In this document: piece after piece, positions 8,707 through 17,376 of the stretch
Layout: each line of letters starts with the position of its first letter
Position numbering within the stretch: position 1 is the stretch's first letter
Assembly: GCA_963699535.1 (NCBI GenBank)
Contig: CAVOUJ010000032.1
Span: forward strand, 62,001 to 126,000
Length of the DNA stretch: 64,000 bases
Direction: 5' to 3'
DNA from: VBDM01 sp963699535
GTDB lineage: Bacteria > Pseudomonadota > Gammaproteobacteria > Burkholderiales > SG8-39
The notes under the pieces: model-generated
The model's input: the letters and a program-made list of their open reading frames with translations, nothing else
Database searches by the model: none
Told to the model about the DNA's origin: nothing
Made by a program: the position numbers and the translations under genes

Positions 8707-9675
8707 ATGAAGACAGCGTTTCTGGATTTCGAGCGCCCGATTGCCGAGCTCGAGGCGAAGATCGAGGAGCTGCGTTTCGCCCAGGACGACTCGGCGACCG
8801 ACATTTCCGACGAGATCCATCGCCTGCAGAAGAAGAGCGCTGCCCTCACCAAGGACATCTACGCAAAGCTCACGCCGTGGCAGGTGGCGCAGGTCGCGCG
8901 CCATTCGCAGCGGCCCTACACGCTCGACTACATCGGGGCGCTGTTTACCGACTTCGAGGAGTTGCACGGCGACCGGACGTTTGCCGACGATCCTTCGATC
9001 GTCGGCGGTGTTGCCCGCTTCAACGGCCAGTCGGTGATGGTGATCGGACACCAGAAGGGGCGCGACACCAAGGAAAAGATCCTGCGGAACTTCGGCATGC
9101 CGCGCCCGGAGGGCTATCGCAAGGCAATGCGGCTCATGCGGCTCGCCGAGAAATTCGGCATCCCCGTCCTGAGCATGGTCGACACGCCCGGCGCGTACCC
9201 GGGGATCGGCGCCGAGGAGCGAGGACAGTCCGAGGCGATCGGCCACAGCCTGTACGTCATGGCCGAGCTCAGGGTGCCGATCGTGTGCACTATCATCGGC
9301 GAAGGAGGCTCCGGCGGAGCGCTGGCCATCGCCGTGGGCGACGTCCTGATGATGCTTCAGTATGCGACCTACTCGGTGATCTCTCCGGAAGGCTGCGCCT
9401 CGATCCTGTGGAAGAGCGCCGACAAGGCGCCGGAGGCGGCGGAGACGCTCGGCATCACAGCGGCGCGACTCAAGACTCTCGGACTGGTGGACAGGATCAT
9501 CAACGAGCCGCTGGGCGGGGCGCATCGCGATCCGGCGGCCATGGCCCAGGCCCTGAAGAAGGCTCTCACCGAGGTACTGCGCAGTCTGGCCGACAAGCGG
9601 CCCCAGGAACTCGTCGAGGAGCGTTTCGAGCGCCTGATGGGCTATGGGAAGTTCAGGGAACTCGAGCCCAGCTGA
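8707..9675 (+). CDS. accA: Acetyl-CoA carboxylase carboxyltransferase subunit alpha
   Basis: AccA forms the alpha2beta2 carboxyltransferase with AccD and transfers the carboxyl group from biotin to acetyl-CoA, the first step of fatty-acid synthesis. The 322-residue protein has the N-terminal helical LDFERPIAELEAKI start, the YTLDYIGALFTDFEELHGDR block and the acyl-CoA-binding GEGGSGGALAI motif. Length and order of blocks are typical. The ATG at 8707 begins the conserved K-T-x-F-L-D-F. Its 3' end overlaps the predicted tilS start. Confidence 0.97.
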   Translation: MKTAFLDFERPIAELEAKIEELRFAQDDSATDISDEIHRLQKKSAALTKDIYAKLTPWQVAQVARHSQRPYTLDYIGALFTDFEELHGDRTFADDPSIVGGVARFNGQSVMVIGHQKGRDTKEKILRNFGMPRPEGYRKAMRLMRLAEKFGIPVLSMVDTPGAYPGIGAEERGQSEAIGHSLYVMAELRVPIVCTIIGEGGSGGALAIAVGDVLMMLQYATYSVISPEGCASILWKSADKAPEAAETLGITAARLKTLGLVDRIINEPLGGAHRDPAAMAQALKKALTEVLRSLADKRPQELVEERFERLMGYGKFRELEPS

Positions 9676-11020
9676 ACTCCCCCGAAGGGTGGCGACGGAG
9701 ATCGCGCCCGCGATTTTTCCGGGAGCACACCTCGCCCTGGGTCTCTCGGGAGGGATCGATTCGGCAGCGTTGCTCGACATCTTGGTCGAGCTCGCGCCCG
9801 CGCTGCGGTTTTCGCTTCGCGCCGTGCACGTCAATCACGGAATCAGTCCCCACGCCGGGCGCTGGGCCGAGTTCTGCGCTCAACTGTGCGCCAAGTCGCA
9901 GACTCCGCTGCAGCTGGAATCCGTGGACATTACGCCCTATCGTGATCTCGGTCTGGAGGGCGCCGCGCGGCGGGCCCGCTACGAGGCGTTCGCCCGCGTC
10001 GACGCGGATTTCATCGTGCTCGCGCAGCATCGCGACGACCAGGCGGAAACGCTGCTCCTGCGCTTGCTGCGCGGGGCGGGTCCTCGAGGTCTCGCTTCAA
10101 TGTCTTCCCTGACGTCGCTTGACGGCGCGCGCCCCCGGCTGCTGCGCCCGCTGCTCGGGATCTCCCGCAGCGACATCGAAGCTTACGCGCGCTCGCGCAA
10201 TCTGGAATGGGTCGAGGACGAGAGCAACGCCGACACGGCGCGCCGGCGCAATTTCCTCCGACACGAGGTTCTTCCGCTGCTCGAGCGGCAGTTTCCTTCG
10301 GCCAAAACGACCATCGCGCGCGCCGCCGCACACCTCGCGGAAACACGCGATCTGCTCGATGGGATCGCGAAGGGCGACCTGGAGAGCTGCGGCCCCGGCG
10401 GCGGCCTCGATATTCCGGCCCTGCGCCGGCTGGAGGAAGGTCGCGCCAAGAACCTTCTGCGCTATTTTTGCGACGTGCGAGGCCTGCAGTCGCCCTCGGC
10501 GGCGCAAATCACCGAGCTATTGCGCCAGGTGAAGGAATCCCGGCCCGATTCCCGAGTCAGCCTGGCGAGGCGGGAGTGGGTCTTCCTGCGATACCGGGAC
10601 AAGCTGTACCTCGAGCCCGCCTCCGGCCCTGTGGGGAGGGACTTCAGCGAAAACTGGAATGGGGAGAACGCGATGCCCCTCCTTGCGCTCGGAGGAGTGC
10701 TGAAGTTCAAACCGGAAGAAGGAAGGGGCCTGAGCTTGGCGAAACTGCGCGCAGACCCGGTTACCGTGCGGGTGCGCCGGGGCGGTGAGCGCCTGCGCCT
10801 CGATCATCGCAGACCGCGACGCACCTTGAAGAATCTCTTCCAGGAGCGAGGCGTCCCGCCTTGGGATCGCGACAGCTTGCCTTTGCTTTTCAGCGGCGAG
10901 CATCTGGCTTCGGTGCCTGGCGTCGGCGATGCATGCGAATTCCGGGCGGCCCCGGGCGAAGCGGGCCTCATCGTCACCTGGGAGCCGTTCGGCAAGCGCG
11001 ACACCCCGGCAAAGGACTGA
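9644..11020 (+). CDS. tilS: tRNA(Ile)-lysidine synthetase
   Basis: TilS converts C34 of tRNA-Ile(CAU) to lysidine so that it reads AUA. The PP-loop ATPase motif LSGGIDSAALL is at about 34-44, followed by AVHVNHGI and the AQHRDDQAETLLLRLLRGAG signature. The C-terminal third has RGGERLRLDHRRPRRTLKNLFQE, the TilS tRNA-acceptor domain. The start is uncertain: ATG 9644 lies 32 bp inside accA without a clear ribosome site, and GTG 9692 is an alternative. The 458-residue length is slightly above the usual 420-440, favouring a later start. Confidence 0.92.
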   Translation: MGSSGNSSPAELPRRVATEIAPAIFPGAHLALGLSGGIDSAALLDILVELAPALRFSLRAVHVNHGISPHAGRWAEFCAQLCAKSQTPLQLESVDITPYRDLGLEGAARRARYEAFARVDADFIVLAQHRDDQAETLLLRLLRGAGPRGLASMSSLTSLDGARPRLLRPLLGISRSDIEAYARSRNLEWVEDESNADTARRRNFLRHEVLPLLERQFPSAKTTIARAAAHLAETRDLLDGIAKGDLESCGPGGGLDIPALRRLEEGRAKNLLRYFCDVRGLQSPSAAQITELLRQVKESRPDSRVSLARREWVFLRYRDKLYLEPASGPVGRDFSENWNGENAMPLLALGGVLKFKPEEGRGLSLAKLRADPVTVRVRRGGERLRLDHRRPRRTLKNLFQERGVPPWDRDSLPLLFSGEHLASVPGVGDACEFRAAPGEAGLIVTWEPFGKRDTPAKD

Positions 11021-11072
11021 TAAACTTGAAAGTTAGTTTGTTTTCAACCCCGAATCCCAGCGGAGAACTTGA

Positions 11073-11498
11073 ATGGCTGTTGAGAGGACCCTGTCCATCA
11101 TCAAACCCGACGCGGTGTCCAAGAACGTCATCGGACAGATCTACTCGCGATTCGAAAAGGCCGGGCTGAAGGTCGTCGCGGCGCGCATGCTATCCCTCTC
11201 GCACTCGCAGGCGGAGGGCTTCTACGCGGTGCACCGAGAGCGTCCTTTCTTCCCCGACCTCGTGAAGTTCATGGTGTCCGGTCCGATCATGGTGCAGGTC
11301 CTCGAGGGCGAGGAGGCGATTGCCAGGAACCGCGAGCTGATGGGGGCGACCGATCCGAAAAAGGCGGCAAGAGGCACGATTCGCGCCGATTTCGCCGACA
11401 GCATCGACGCCAACGCAGTACACGGGTCCGACGGGCCGGAGACTGCGCGCACGGAGATCGGTTTCTTCTTTCCCGGCTGCGAGATATTTTCCCGGTAA
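11073..11498 (+). CDS. ndk: Nucleoside diphosphate kinase
   Basis: Ndk balances NTP and dNTP pools by ping-pong phosphate transfer through a phosphohistidine. The 141-residue protein has the active-site NAVHGSD with His117 exactly at the family position, and the conserved TLSIIKPDAV opening. A purine-rich CGGAGAA lies about 7 nt before the ATG. The stop codon abuts the rlmN ATG with no spacer, starting a long chain of overlapping genes to bamB. Confidence 0.97.
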   Translation: MAVERTLSIIKPDAVSKNVIGQIYSRFEKAGLKVVAARMLSLSHSQAEGFYAVHRERPFFPDLVKFMVSGPIMVQVLEGEEAIARNRELMGATDPKKAARGTIRADFADSIDANAVHGSDGPETARTEIGFFFPGCEIFSR

Positions 11499-12581
11499 AT
11501 GAGCGTCAACCTCCTCGACCTGGATGGCGATCAGCTCGCCGGCTTCGTCCTTGGTCTGGGCGAGAAGCCGTTTCGCGCGCGCCAGCTCAAGCGCTGGATG
11601 CACCGTTTCGGCGAATCGGATTTCTCGCGCATGAGCGATCTGGCGAGATCGCTGCGCGAAAAACTTTCCGGGGCGGCCGAGGTGCTGCCTCCGCGCATCA
11701 TCAGCGACAGCGTCGCGAGGGACGGCACGCGCAAGTGGCTGCTGGACGTAGGCGCAGGCAACGCGGTCGAAGCCGTGTTCATTCCCGAAACCAGCCGGGG
11801 CACACTGTGCATCTCCACCCAGGCGGGCTGCACGCTTGCCTGCCAGTTTTGCTCGACGGGCAGGCAGGGATTCAACCGCAACCTCTCGGCGGCCGAGATC
11901 ATCGGTCAGCTCTGGCTTGCCAACCGCGAGCTCGGCGCGACCTCCGACGGCGAGCGGATCATCAGCAACGTCGTGCTGATGGGAATGGGCGAGCCCTTGC
12001 TCAATTTCGAGAGCACCGTGTCGGCCCTGAAGCTGATGATCGACCCGGATGCGTACGGGCTTTCGCGGCGCCGTGTGACCTTGTCTACCGCCGGCATCGT
12101 GCCCATGATCGATCGCCTGCGCGAAGAGTGCCCCGTGGCGCTGGCAGTGTCCTTGCACGCGCCGAACGACGCGCTGCGCGACAGGCTGATGCCGATCAAC
12201 CGCAAGTACCCCCTCGCGGTCTTGCTCGACGCCTGCCGCCGGTACCTCGAGCGCGCCCCGCGCGATTTCATTACCTTCGAATACGTCATGCTCGAGGGTG
12301 TCAACGACGGCGATGAGCACGCCCGCGAGCTCATGGATATCGCGTCGCAGATCAAATGCAAGATCAACCTGATCCCCTTCAACCCGTTTCCGGCTTCCGG
12401 CTTCGCGTGCTCGCCGCGCCCGGTCATCGATCGATTCAGCGAAACGCTCAACGCGGCAGGGATCGTCACGACGACCCGCAAGACGCGCGGAGACGAAATC
12501 GACGCCGCGTGCGGGCAACTCGCGGGAAAGATCCATGATCGCACCGGCAGGCACTCCGGCCTGAGAAGGATTGCGTCTTGA
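11499..12581 (+). CDS. rlmN: Dual-specificity 23S rRNA/tRNA adenine-C2 methyltransferase
   Basis: RlmN is a radical-SAM enzyme that methylates C2 of A2503 in 23S rRNA and A37 in some tRNAs. The 4Fe-4S cysteines are in GCTLACQFC (Cys111, Cys115, Cys118), and the C-terminal catalytic cysteine is in RGDEIDAACGQLAG. The 360-residue length is typical. It starts immediately after ndk and its TGA overlaps the TTG start of the pilW gene, so translation is coupled. Confidence 0.96.
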   Translation: MSVNLLDLDGDQLAGFVLGLGEKPFRARQLKRWMHRFGESDFSRMSDLARSLREKLSGAAEVLPPRIISDSVARDGTRKWLLDVGAGNAVEAVFIPETSRGTLCISTQAGCTLACQFCSTGRQGFNRNLSAAEIIGQLWLANRELGATSDGERIISNVVLMGMGEPLLNFESTVSALKLMIDPDAYGLSRRRVTLSTAGIVPMIDRLREECPVALAVSLHAPNDALRDRLMPINRKYPLAVLLDACRRYLERAPRDFITFEYVMLEGVNDGDEHARELMDIASQIKCKINLIPFNPFPASGFACSPRPVIDRFSETLNAAGIVTTTRKTRGDEIDAACGQLAGKIHDRTGRHSGLRRIAS

Positions 12582-13381
12582 ATCGGCGGTTCCTTGCCCT
12601 GCAACTGCTGCTGGCGTGGCCGCTGGCACTGTCCGGCTGCTCCGGCGGGCTGCTCTCCGGCGACCTGCCCGGGGGAACCGATTCCGGGCCCGTGATCGGC
12701 GAAAAGGCCGGAGCGCGGGAGCGCGCGCGCATCCACACCGAGCTGGCGGGAGCCTACTACCAGAGGGGAAATCTGGGCGTGGCTCTCTCCGAGGCGCGCA
12801 TCGCCGTAGACGCCGATTCGAGCTACGCGCCCGCCTACAGCATGCTCGCGGTCGTGTACGGCGACCTGAAGGAGAACGATCTGGCCGAGGAGGCGTATCA
12901 GCGCGCTCTCGGAATCAACCCCAACGATCCGGACGTCAATCACAACTATGCCTGGTTTCTCTGCGAGAACAAGCGCGAGGCCGATTCGATCCGGTACTTT
13001 CTGATGGCGATTCGCCATCCGCTCTACGCCACGCCGCAGAAATCCTACGTCATGGCCGCGGTGTGTTCGCTGCGCATCAAGAACGAACGCGACGCGGAAG
13101 AGTATCTCGAGCGGGCGCTGCGGCTGGACCCCAACTACTATCCCGCTCTCATCAACCTCGCGCAGGTCAAGTACAGACGGGGTGAGCTCGAAGCGGCGCG
13201 CGGCCTTGTCGGTCGCTACAACAAACTCGCCGAGCCTACCGCCGAGTCCCTGTGGCTCGCGCTGCGCATCGAACGCAGGCTGGGCGACTCTTCCGCGGTG
13301 ACGGGCTACGCCAACCAGCTGCGCAGGCGCTTTCCCGGGTCGAAGGAGTACGAGGAGCTGCAGAAGGGACGATTCGAATGA
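12578..13381 (+). CDS. pilW: Type IV pilus biogenesis/stability lipoprotein PilW (PilF)
   Basis: PilW/PilF is the TPR pilotin lipoprotein needed for outer-membrane assembly of the PilQ secretin. The 267-residue product has a lipoprotein signal with lipobox LSGC (Cys21) and six or so TPR units between about 50 and 260 (HTELAGAYYQRGNLGVA, AYSMLAVVYGDL, NYAWFLCENK). The start is TTG at 12578, overlapping the rlmN stop as TTGA; the frame gives the full signal peptide only from there. Its stop overlaps the next gene as ATGA. Position between rlmN and rodZ-like/ispG is the standard proteobacterial arrangement. Confidence 0.9.
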   Translation: MNRRFLALQLLLAWPLALSGCSGGLLSGDLPGGTDSGPVIGEKAGARERARIHTELAGAYYQRGNLGVALSEARIAVDADSSYAPAYSMLAVVYGDLKENDLAEEAYQRALGINPNDPDVNHNYAWFLCENKREADSIRYFLMAIRHPLYATPQKSYVMAAVCSLRIKNERDAEEYLERALRLDPNYYPALINLAQVKYRRGELEAARGLVGRYNKLAEPTAESLWLALRIERRLGDSSAVTGYANQLRRRFPGSKEYEELQKGRFE

Positions 13382-14163
13382 ACCAGCCGGACCGACCCAC
13401 GTCTTCGCCCGAAATGGGACCGGGAAGGATGCTCGCGAGCCTCCGCGACGAGCACAGGCTTTCGGTCGCCGATGTCGCCCAGCGCCTGAAATACGGCGCG
13501 CGCCAGATCGAGGCGCTCGAGGCCGAGGAGTTCGACAAGCTGCCCGGCGCCACGTTCGTTCGCGGGATGGTGCGCGGCTACGCCAAGCTGCTCGATGCGG
13601 ATCCGGGACCGGTGCTCGAGGCTCTCGATCGGCGATATGTGCCCGGCGAGATCGACCTCGACTTGCGCAGCAAAGGCGCGCCTTTCGCGCCGTCCGGCAG
13701 GCGGGGTACATGGGCCTATCTCGGTCTCTCCGTCCTGGTTTTCATCGTCATCGCGGGCGTGCTCTACGAATGGCGCACAGGGGCGCTGCCCCGCGTGCAA
13801 TTCAGCCAGATCACGGCGCAGCAGCCGCCGCCAGGACCTCGCCCCGTCGAAACGCCGGCCGTGCGGCCTGAGGCGCCCGCGACGGCTTCGAGCGCGCCGC
13901 AGCAGGCTGACGCGGCGCCTGCCAAGGAAGGGCGGATTCAGCTCCAGTTCGGCAGCCAGTCCTGGGTCGAGATCAAGGAGGAGGATGGGCGGACGCTGAT
14001 GTCGCAGCTCCACGCTCCTGGAAGCCGGAGCGTGGTCGTCGGGCGGCCGCCGTTGTCCCTGGTGATCGGCAATGCGGCAGACGTGCGGCTCGTCTACAAC
14101 GACAAGCCGGTCGATCTGAAGCCCTACATCAATATCGAAGTCGCACGCTTGACGTTGAAGTAA
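13378..14163 (+). CDS. rodZ: RodZ-like helix-turn-helix membrane protein
   Basis: A 261-residue bitopic protein. An N-terminal HTH domain (residues about 17-75, with LSVADVAQRLKYGARQIEALE) faces the cytoplasm, one membrane helix lies at about 110-130, a Pro/Ala-rich linker follows, and the C-terminal DUF4115 beta domain (QLQFGSQSWVEIKEEDGR) is periplasmic. RodZ links MreB to the elongation machinery. The ATG at 13378 overlaps the pilW stop (ATGA). Gene order pilW-rodZ-ispG-hisS is classical. Confidence 0.88.
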   Translation: MNQPDRPTSSPEMGPGRMLASLRDEHRLSVADVAQRLKYGARQIEALEAEEFDKLPGATFVRGMVRGYAKLLDADPGPVLEALDRRYVPGEIDLDLRSKGAPFAPSGRRGTWAYLGLSVLVFIVIAGVLYEWRTGALPRVQFSQITAQQPPPGPRPVETPAVRPEAPATASSAPQQADAAPAKEGRIQLQFGSQSWVEIKEEDGRTLMSQLHAPGSRSVVVGRPPLSLVIGNAADVRLVYNDKPVDLKPYINIEVARLTLK

Positions 14164-15450
14164 GTGAGTTCCATGGACATTCCGAGGCGAAGGACACGCC
14201 AGGTCCGCGTCGGAAACGCGCTGATCGGAGGAGACGCGCCGATCCTGGTGCAGTCGATGACGAACACCGACACCGCCGACGCCGAGAGCACCGCGAGGCA
14301 GGTCCTCGATCTCGCCCGCGCAGGCTCCGAGATCGTGCGGATCACGGTGAATACCGCCGAGGCGGCGGCGCAGGTGCCTCGCATACGCGAACGGCTGATC
14401 GCGATGGGTTGCGAGGTACCCTTGGTCGGGGATTTCCACTTCAACGGCCACAAGCTGCTTGCCGAACATCCCGATTGCGCTCAGGCGCTCGCGAAGTACC
14501 GCATCAATCCGGGCAACGTCGGCCGGGGCGCCCGGCGCGACGAGCAGTTCGCGGCCATGATCGAGACGGCGTGCCGCTACGCAAAACCCGTGCGGATCGG
14601 CGTCAACTGGGGAAGCCTCGATCAGGAGCTGCTCGGGAGGATGATGGACGAGAACGCAAGTTCGCCCGAGCCGCTGGATTCCGACGCTGTGACGCGGCAA
14701 GCGCTGGTCGCTTCGGCCCTCGAGTCCGCCGCGCGCGCGGAAGAGCTAGGTCTTCCGGGCGACTCCATCGTGCTCTCGTGCAAGGTGAGCGGCGTGCAGG
14801 ACCTGATCGCCGTCTATCGCGAGCTCGCCCGTCGGTGCGACTATCCGCTGCATCTCGGGCTCACCGAGGCCGGGCTGGGCACGAAGGGCGTCGTGGCCTC
14901 CACGGCGGCGCTCGGTGTGCTGCTCCAGGAAGGGATAGGCGACACGATCCGCATCTCGCTCACGCCCGAGCCGGGAGGAGACCGGACGCGCGAGGTGACG
15001 GTCGCCCAGGAAATACTCCAGACCATGGGTTTGCGCTCGTTCTCGCCGATGGTCATCGCCTGTCCAGGCTGCGGCCGCACGACCAGCACGTATTTCCAGG
15101 AGCTGGCGGAAAAAATCCAGCGCTATCTGCGAGAGCAGATGCCGCAATGGCGTGAGCGCTATCCCGGAGTCGAGGAGATGCACGTCGCGGTCATGGGTTG
15201 CGTCGTCAACGGCCCCGGTGAGAGCAAGCACGCCAATATCGGTATCAGCCTGCCCGGATCCGGAGAGCGCCCGGTCGCGCCCGTCTATGTGGACGGAGAG
15301 AAGACCGTCACCCTGAAGGGCGAGCGCATCGCCGAGGAGTTCCAGCAACTGGTCGAGGAGTATGTTCGCACGACCTACGGAGAAGGCGGCCGCCTGCGCC
15401 GCTCCGCGCCGGCAAAAAAGACGAGCATTCAGATCAAGGCCGCGGTGTAG
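14164..15450 (+). CDS. ispG: 4-hydroxy-3-methylbut-2-enyl diphosphate synthase
   Basis: IspG reduces MEcPP to HMBPP in the non-mevalonate isoprenoid pathway using a 4Fe-4S cluster. The cluster cysteines are visible in CPGCGRT (Cys300, Cys303) and MGCVVNGPGE (Cys346, numbered from the GTG). The N-terminal barrel begins at PILVQSMTNTDTAD. The protein has 428 residues from GTG 14164; an ATG three codons later (14173) is an equally good start. The large insert typical of some bacterial IspG is absent. The last 20 residues are a basic tail not needed for catalysis. Confidence 0.95.
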   Translation: MSSMDIPRRRTRQVRVGNALIGGDAPILVQSMTNTDTADAESTARQVLDLARAGSEIVRITVNTAEAAAQVPRIRERLIAMGCEVPLVGDFHFNGHKLLAEHPDCAQALAKYRINPGNVGRGARRDEQFAAMIETACRYAKPVRIGVNWGSLDQELLGRMMDENASSPEPLDSDAVTRQALVASALESAARAEELGLPGDSIVLSCKVSGVQDLIAVYRELARRCDYPLHLGLTEAGLGTKGVVASTAALGVLLQEGIGDTIRISLTPEPGGDRTREVTVAQEILQTMGLRSFSPMVIACPGCGRTTSTYFQELAEKIQRYLREQMPQWRERYPGVEEMHVAVMGCVVNGPGESKHANIGISLPGSGERPVAPVYVDGEKTVTLKGERIAEEFQQLVEEYVRTTYGEGGRLRRSAPAKKTSIQIKAAV

Positions 15451-15472
15451 TAGGCGCCGGGCGACCCTTCAT

Positions 15473-16747
15473 ATGGCCGAGCCGATCCGCGCCCTGCGCG
15501 GAATGAACGATATCCTGCCCGACGAAGCCGAGCGCTGGGAAGCGCTCGAGGAGCTTCTGCGCGACTGGCTGCGCAGCTACGGGTACCGTAACGTGCGCTC
15601 GCCGCTGGTCGAGCATACGGCCTTGTTCCGCCGCGCGATCGGGGAGGCGACCGATATCGTCGAGAAGGAAATGTACAGCTTCACCGACGAGCTGAACGGC
15701 GAGGAGCTGACCCTGCGGCCCGAGGCGACGGCTTCCATCGTACGCTTGGCGGCCGAGCACAGCCTGCTGCACGATGGCGCGCAGCGGCTCTATTACATGG
15801 GGCCCATGTACCGCCACGAAAGGCCGCAAAAGGGCCGCTACCGCCAGTTTCACCAAGTCGGCGCCGAGGCGCTGGGATTCCCCGGCCCGGACGTCGATGC
15901 CGAGTTGCTGCTCATGTGCGCGCGGCTGTGGAACGACCTCGACCTCTCCGGGATCCGGCTGGAGCTGAATTGCCTCGGTTCGAATGCGGAACGCGCGACA
16001 TACCGCAAGTCGCTCGTCGCGTATCTCGAGCAGCACCAGGGCGGCCTGGACGAAGACTCGCGGCGCAGGCTGCGCACCAATCCCCTGCGGGTGCTCGACA
16101 GCAAGAACCCGGCGATGCAGCAGCTGATCGCGGACGCTCCCCGCCTGCTCGACTTGCTGGGCGAGGAGTCGCTCAGGCACTTCGAGGGCGTGCGTGCGAT
16201 CCTCAACGATGCCGGCGTCAGGTGCGAAATCAATCCGCGTCTCGTACGGGGGCTCGACTACTACAACCTCACTGTGTTCGAATGGGTCACGGACAAACTG
16301 GGCGCCCAGGGCACGGTTTGCGCCGGTGGACGCTACGACGGCCTGTTCGAGCAGATCGGCGGCAAGCCTACCCCGGCCTGCGGCTGGGCGCTGGGGATCG
16401 AGCGGCTGCTCGCTCTCGTCGCCGATTCGGGCCGCCCCTGCCCGGACGTCTACCTCGTCAACCGGGGAGATCAGGCCGAGCGGATCGCGTTTCGCGCCGC
16501 CGAGGCCCTGCGCGATGCGGGTTTCAGCGTGTTGCAGCATTGCGGCGGGGGCAGCTTCAAGTCGCAGATGAAGAAGGCCGACGCGAGCGGCGCACCGGTT
16601 GCAGTCATCGTCGGCGACGACGAGGCCAAGGCGGGCGAAGCGAGCGTCAGAGCCCTGCGCGAGGAGCGCGAGCAGTTCCGCGTGCCCGTGGAACGCCTCG
16701 CCGAGGCGATTTCGGAGTTACTTTTTGGAGCGGGTAAAATCAAATGA
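15473..16747 (+). CDS. hisS: Histidyl-tRNA synthetase
   Basis: Class II aminoacyl-tRNA synthetase charging tRNA-His. The 424-residue protein opens with the diagnostic IRALRGMNDILPDEA, has motif 2 (YMGPMYRHERPQKGRYRQFHQ), the histidine-specific LVRGLDYYNLTVFEW and motif 3 (GWALGIERLL), and ends with the anticodon-binding domain. I start at ATG 15473; a longer frame from 15362 lies in the ispG tail. The stop overlaps the next gene as ATGA. A degenerate regulatory paralogue, hisZ, is at 23684. Confidence 0.97.
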   Translation: MAEPIRALRGMNDILPDEAERWEALEELLRDWLRSYGYRNVRSPLVEHTALFRRAIGEATDIVEKEMYSFTDELNGEELTLRPEATASIVRLAAEHSLLHDGAQRLYYMGPMYRHERPQKGRYRQFHQVGAEALGFPGPDVDAELLLMCARLWNDLDLSGIRLELNCLGSNAERATYRKSLVAYLEQHQGGLDEDSRRRLRTNPLRVLDSKNPAMQQLIADAPRLLDLLGEESLRHFEGVRAILNDAGVRCEINPRLVRGLDYYNLTVFEWVTDKLGAQGTVCAGGRYDGLFEQIGGKPTPACGWALGIERLLALVADSGRPCPDVYLVNRGDQAERIAFRAAEALRDAGFSVLQHCGGGSFKSQMKKADASGAPVAVIVGDDEAKAGEASVRALREEREQFRVPVERLAEAISELLFGAGKIK

Positions 16748-17376
16748 GTACTTACGATCTTGAGGAACAGGAACAGCTTGCCGAGCTGAAAGCCTGGTGG
16801 CAGGAGCACGGCGGCGCGGTCATTCTGGGCGCGACGATTGTGCTCGCCGCGGCTGCGGCCTGGAACGGTTGGACGTGGTACCAGCGCTCGCAGGCGGCGC
16901 AGGCTGCCGCGCTGTACGACGGGCTGCAGAAGGCCGCGCGGGCCAATGATGCGAAGGCTGTACGGGACACGGCAGGAACGATCCTGGAAAGTTACCCTCG
17001 TACCGCCTATGCGCCGCTTGCGGCGCTCGTTTCATCCAAGGTCCAGTTCCAGGCGGGAGACTTGAAGACCGCGCGCGCGCAATTGCAGTGGGTCGTCGAA
17101 AACGCAAAGCACGACGAGATACGCTCGATCGCGGCGCTGCGGCTCTCGACCGTTCTTCTGGACGATGGTGATCCCGATGCGGCGCTCAAGGTTCTCGAGG
17201 CAAAGCCCAACTCGAGTTTCGAGGCGCTGCACGCATCCCTGCGTGGGGATATTCTCGCCACGCAGAAGAAATACGCGGAGGCGCGCGCCGCGTACAAGGT
17301 TGCGCTGGAAAAGGCCGAGCCGGGTGCATTCCGCGACACGCTGAGACTCAAGCTCGAGGCTCTCGGGGAAGGCTGA
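16744..17376 (+). CDS. yfgM: YfgM-like tetratricopeptide membrane protein
   Basis: A 210-residue inner-membrane protein with one N-terminal transmembrane helix at about 24-44 after a short acidic/Gln-rich cytoplasmic start (YDLEEQEQLAELKAWW), then TPR-like helices in the periplasm. In enterobacteria YfgM associates with SecYEG and PpiD and assists periplasmic folding. It overlaps hisS by ATGA, and its TGA overlaps the bamB start. The neighbourhood hisS-yfgM-bamB-der is conserved across proteobacteria and supports the call. Confidence 0.9.
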   Translation: MSTYDLEEQEQLAELKAWWQEHGGAVILGATIVLAAAAAWNGWTWYQRSQAAQAAALYDGLQKAARANDAKAVRDTAGTILESYPRTAYAPLAALVSSKVQFQAGDLKTARAQLQWVVENAKHDEIRSIAALRLSTVLLDDGDPDAALKVLEAKPNSSFEALHASLRGDILATQKKYAEARAAYKVALEKAEPGAFRDTLRLKLEALGEG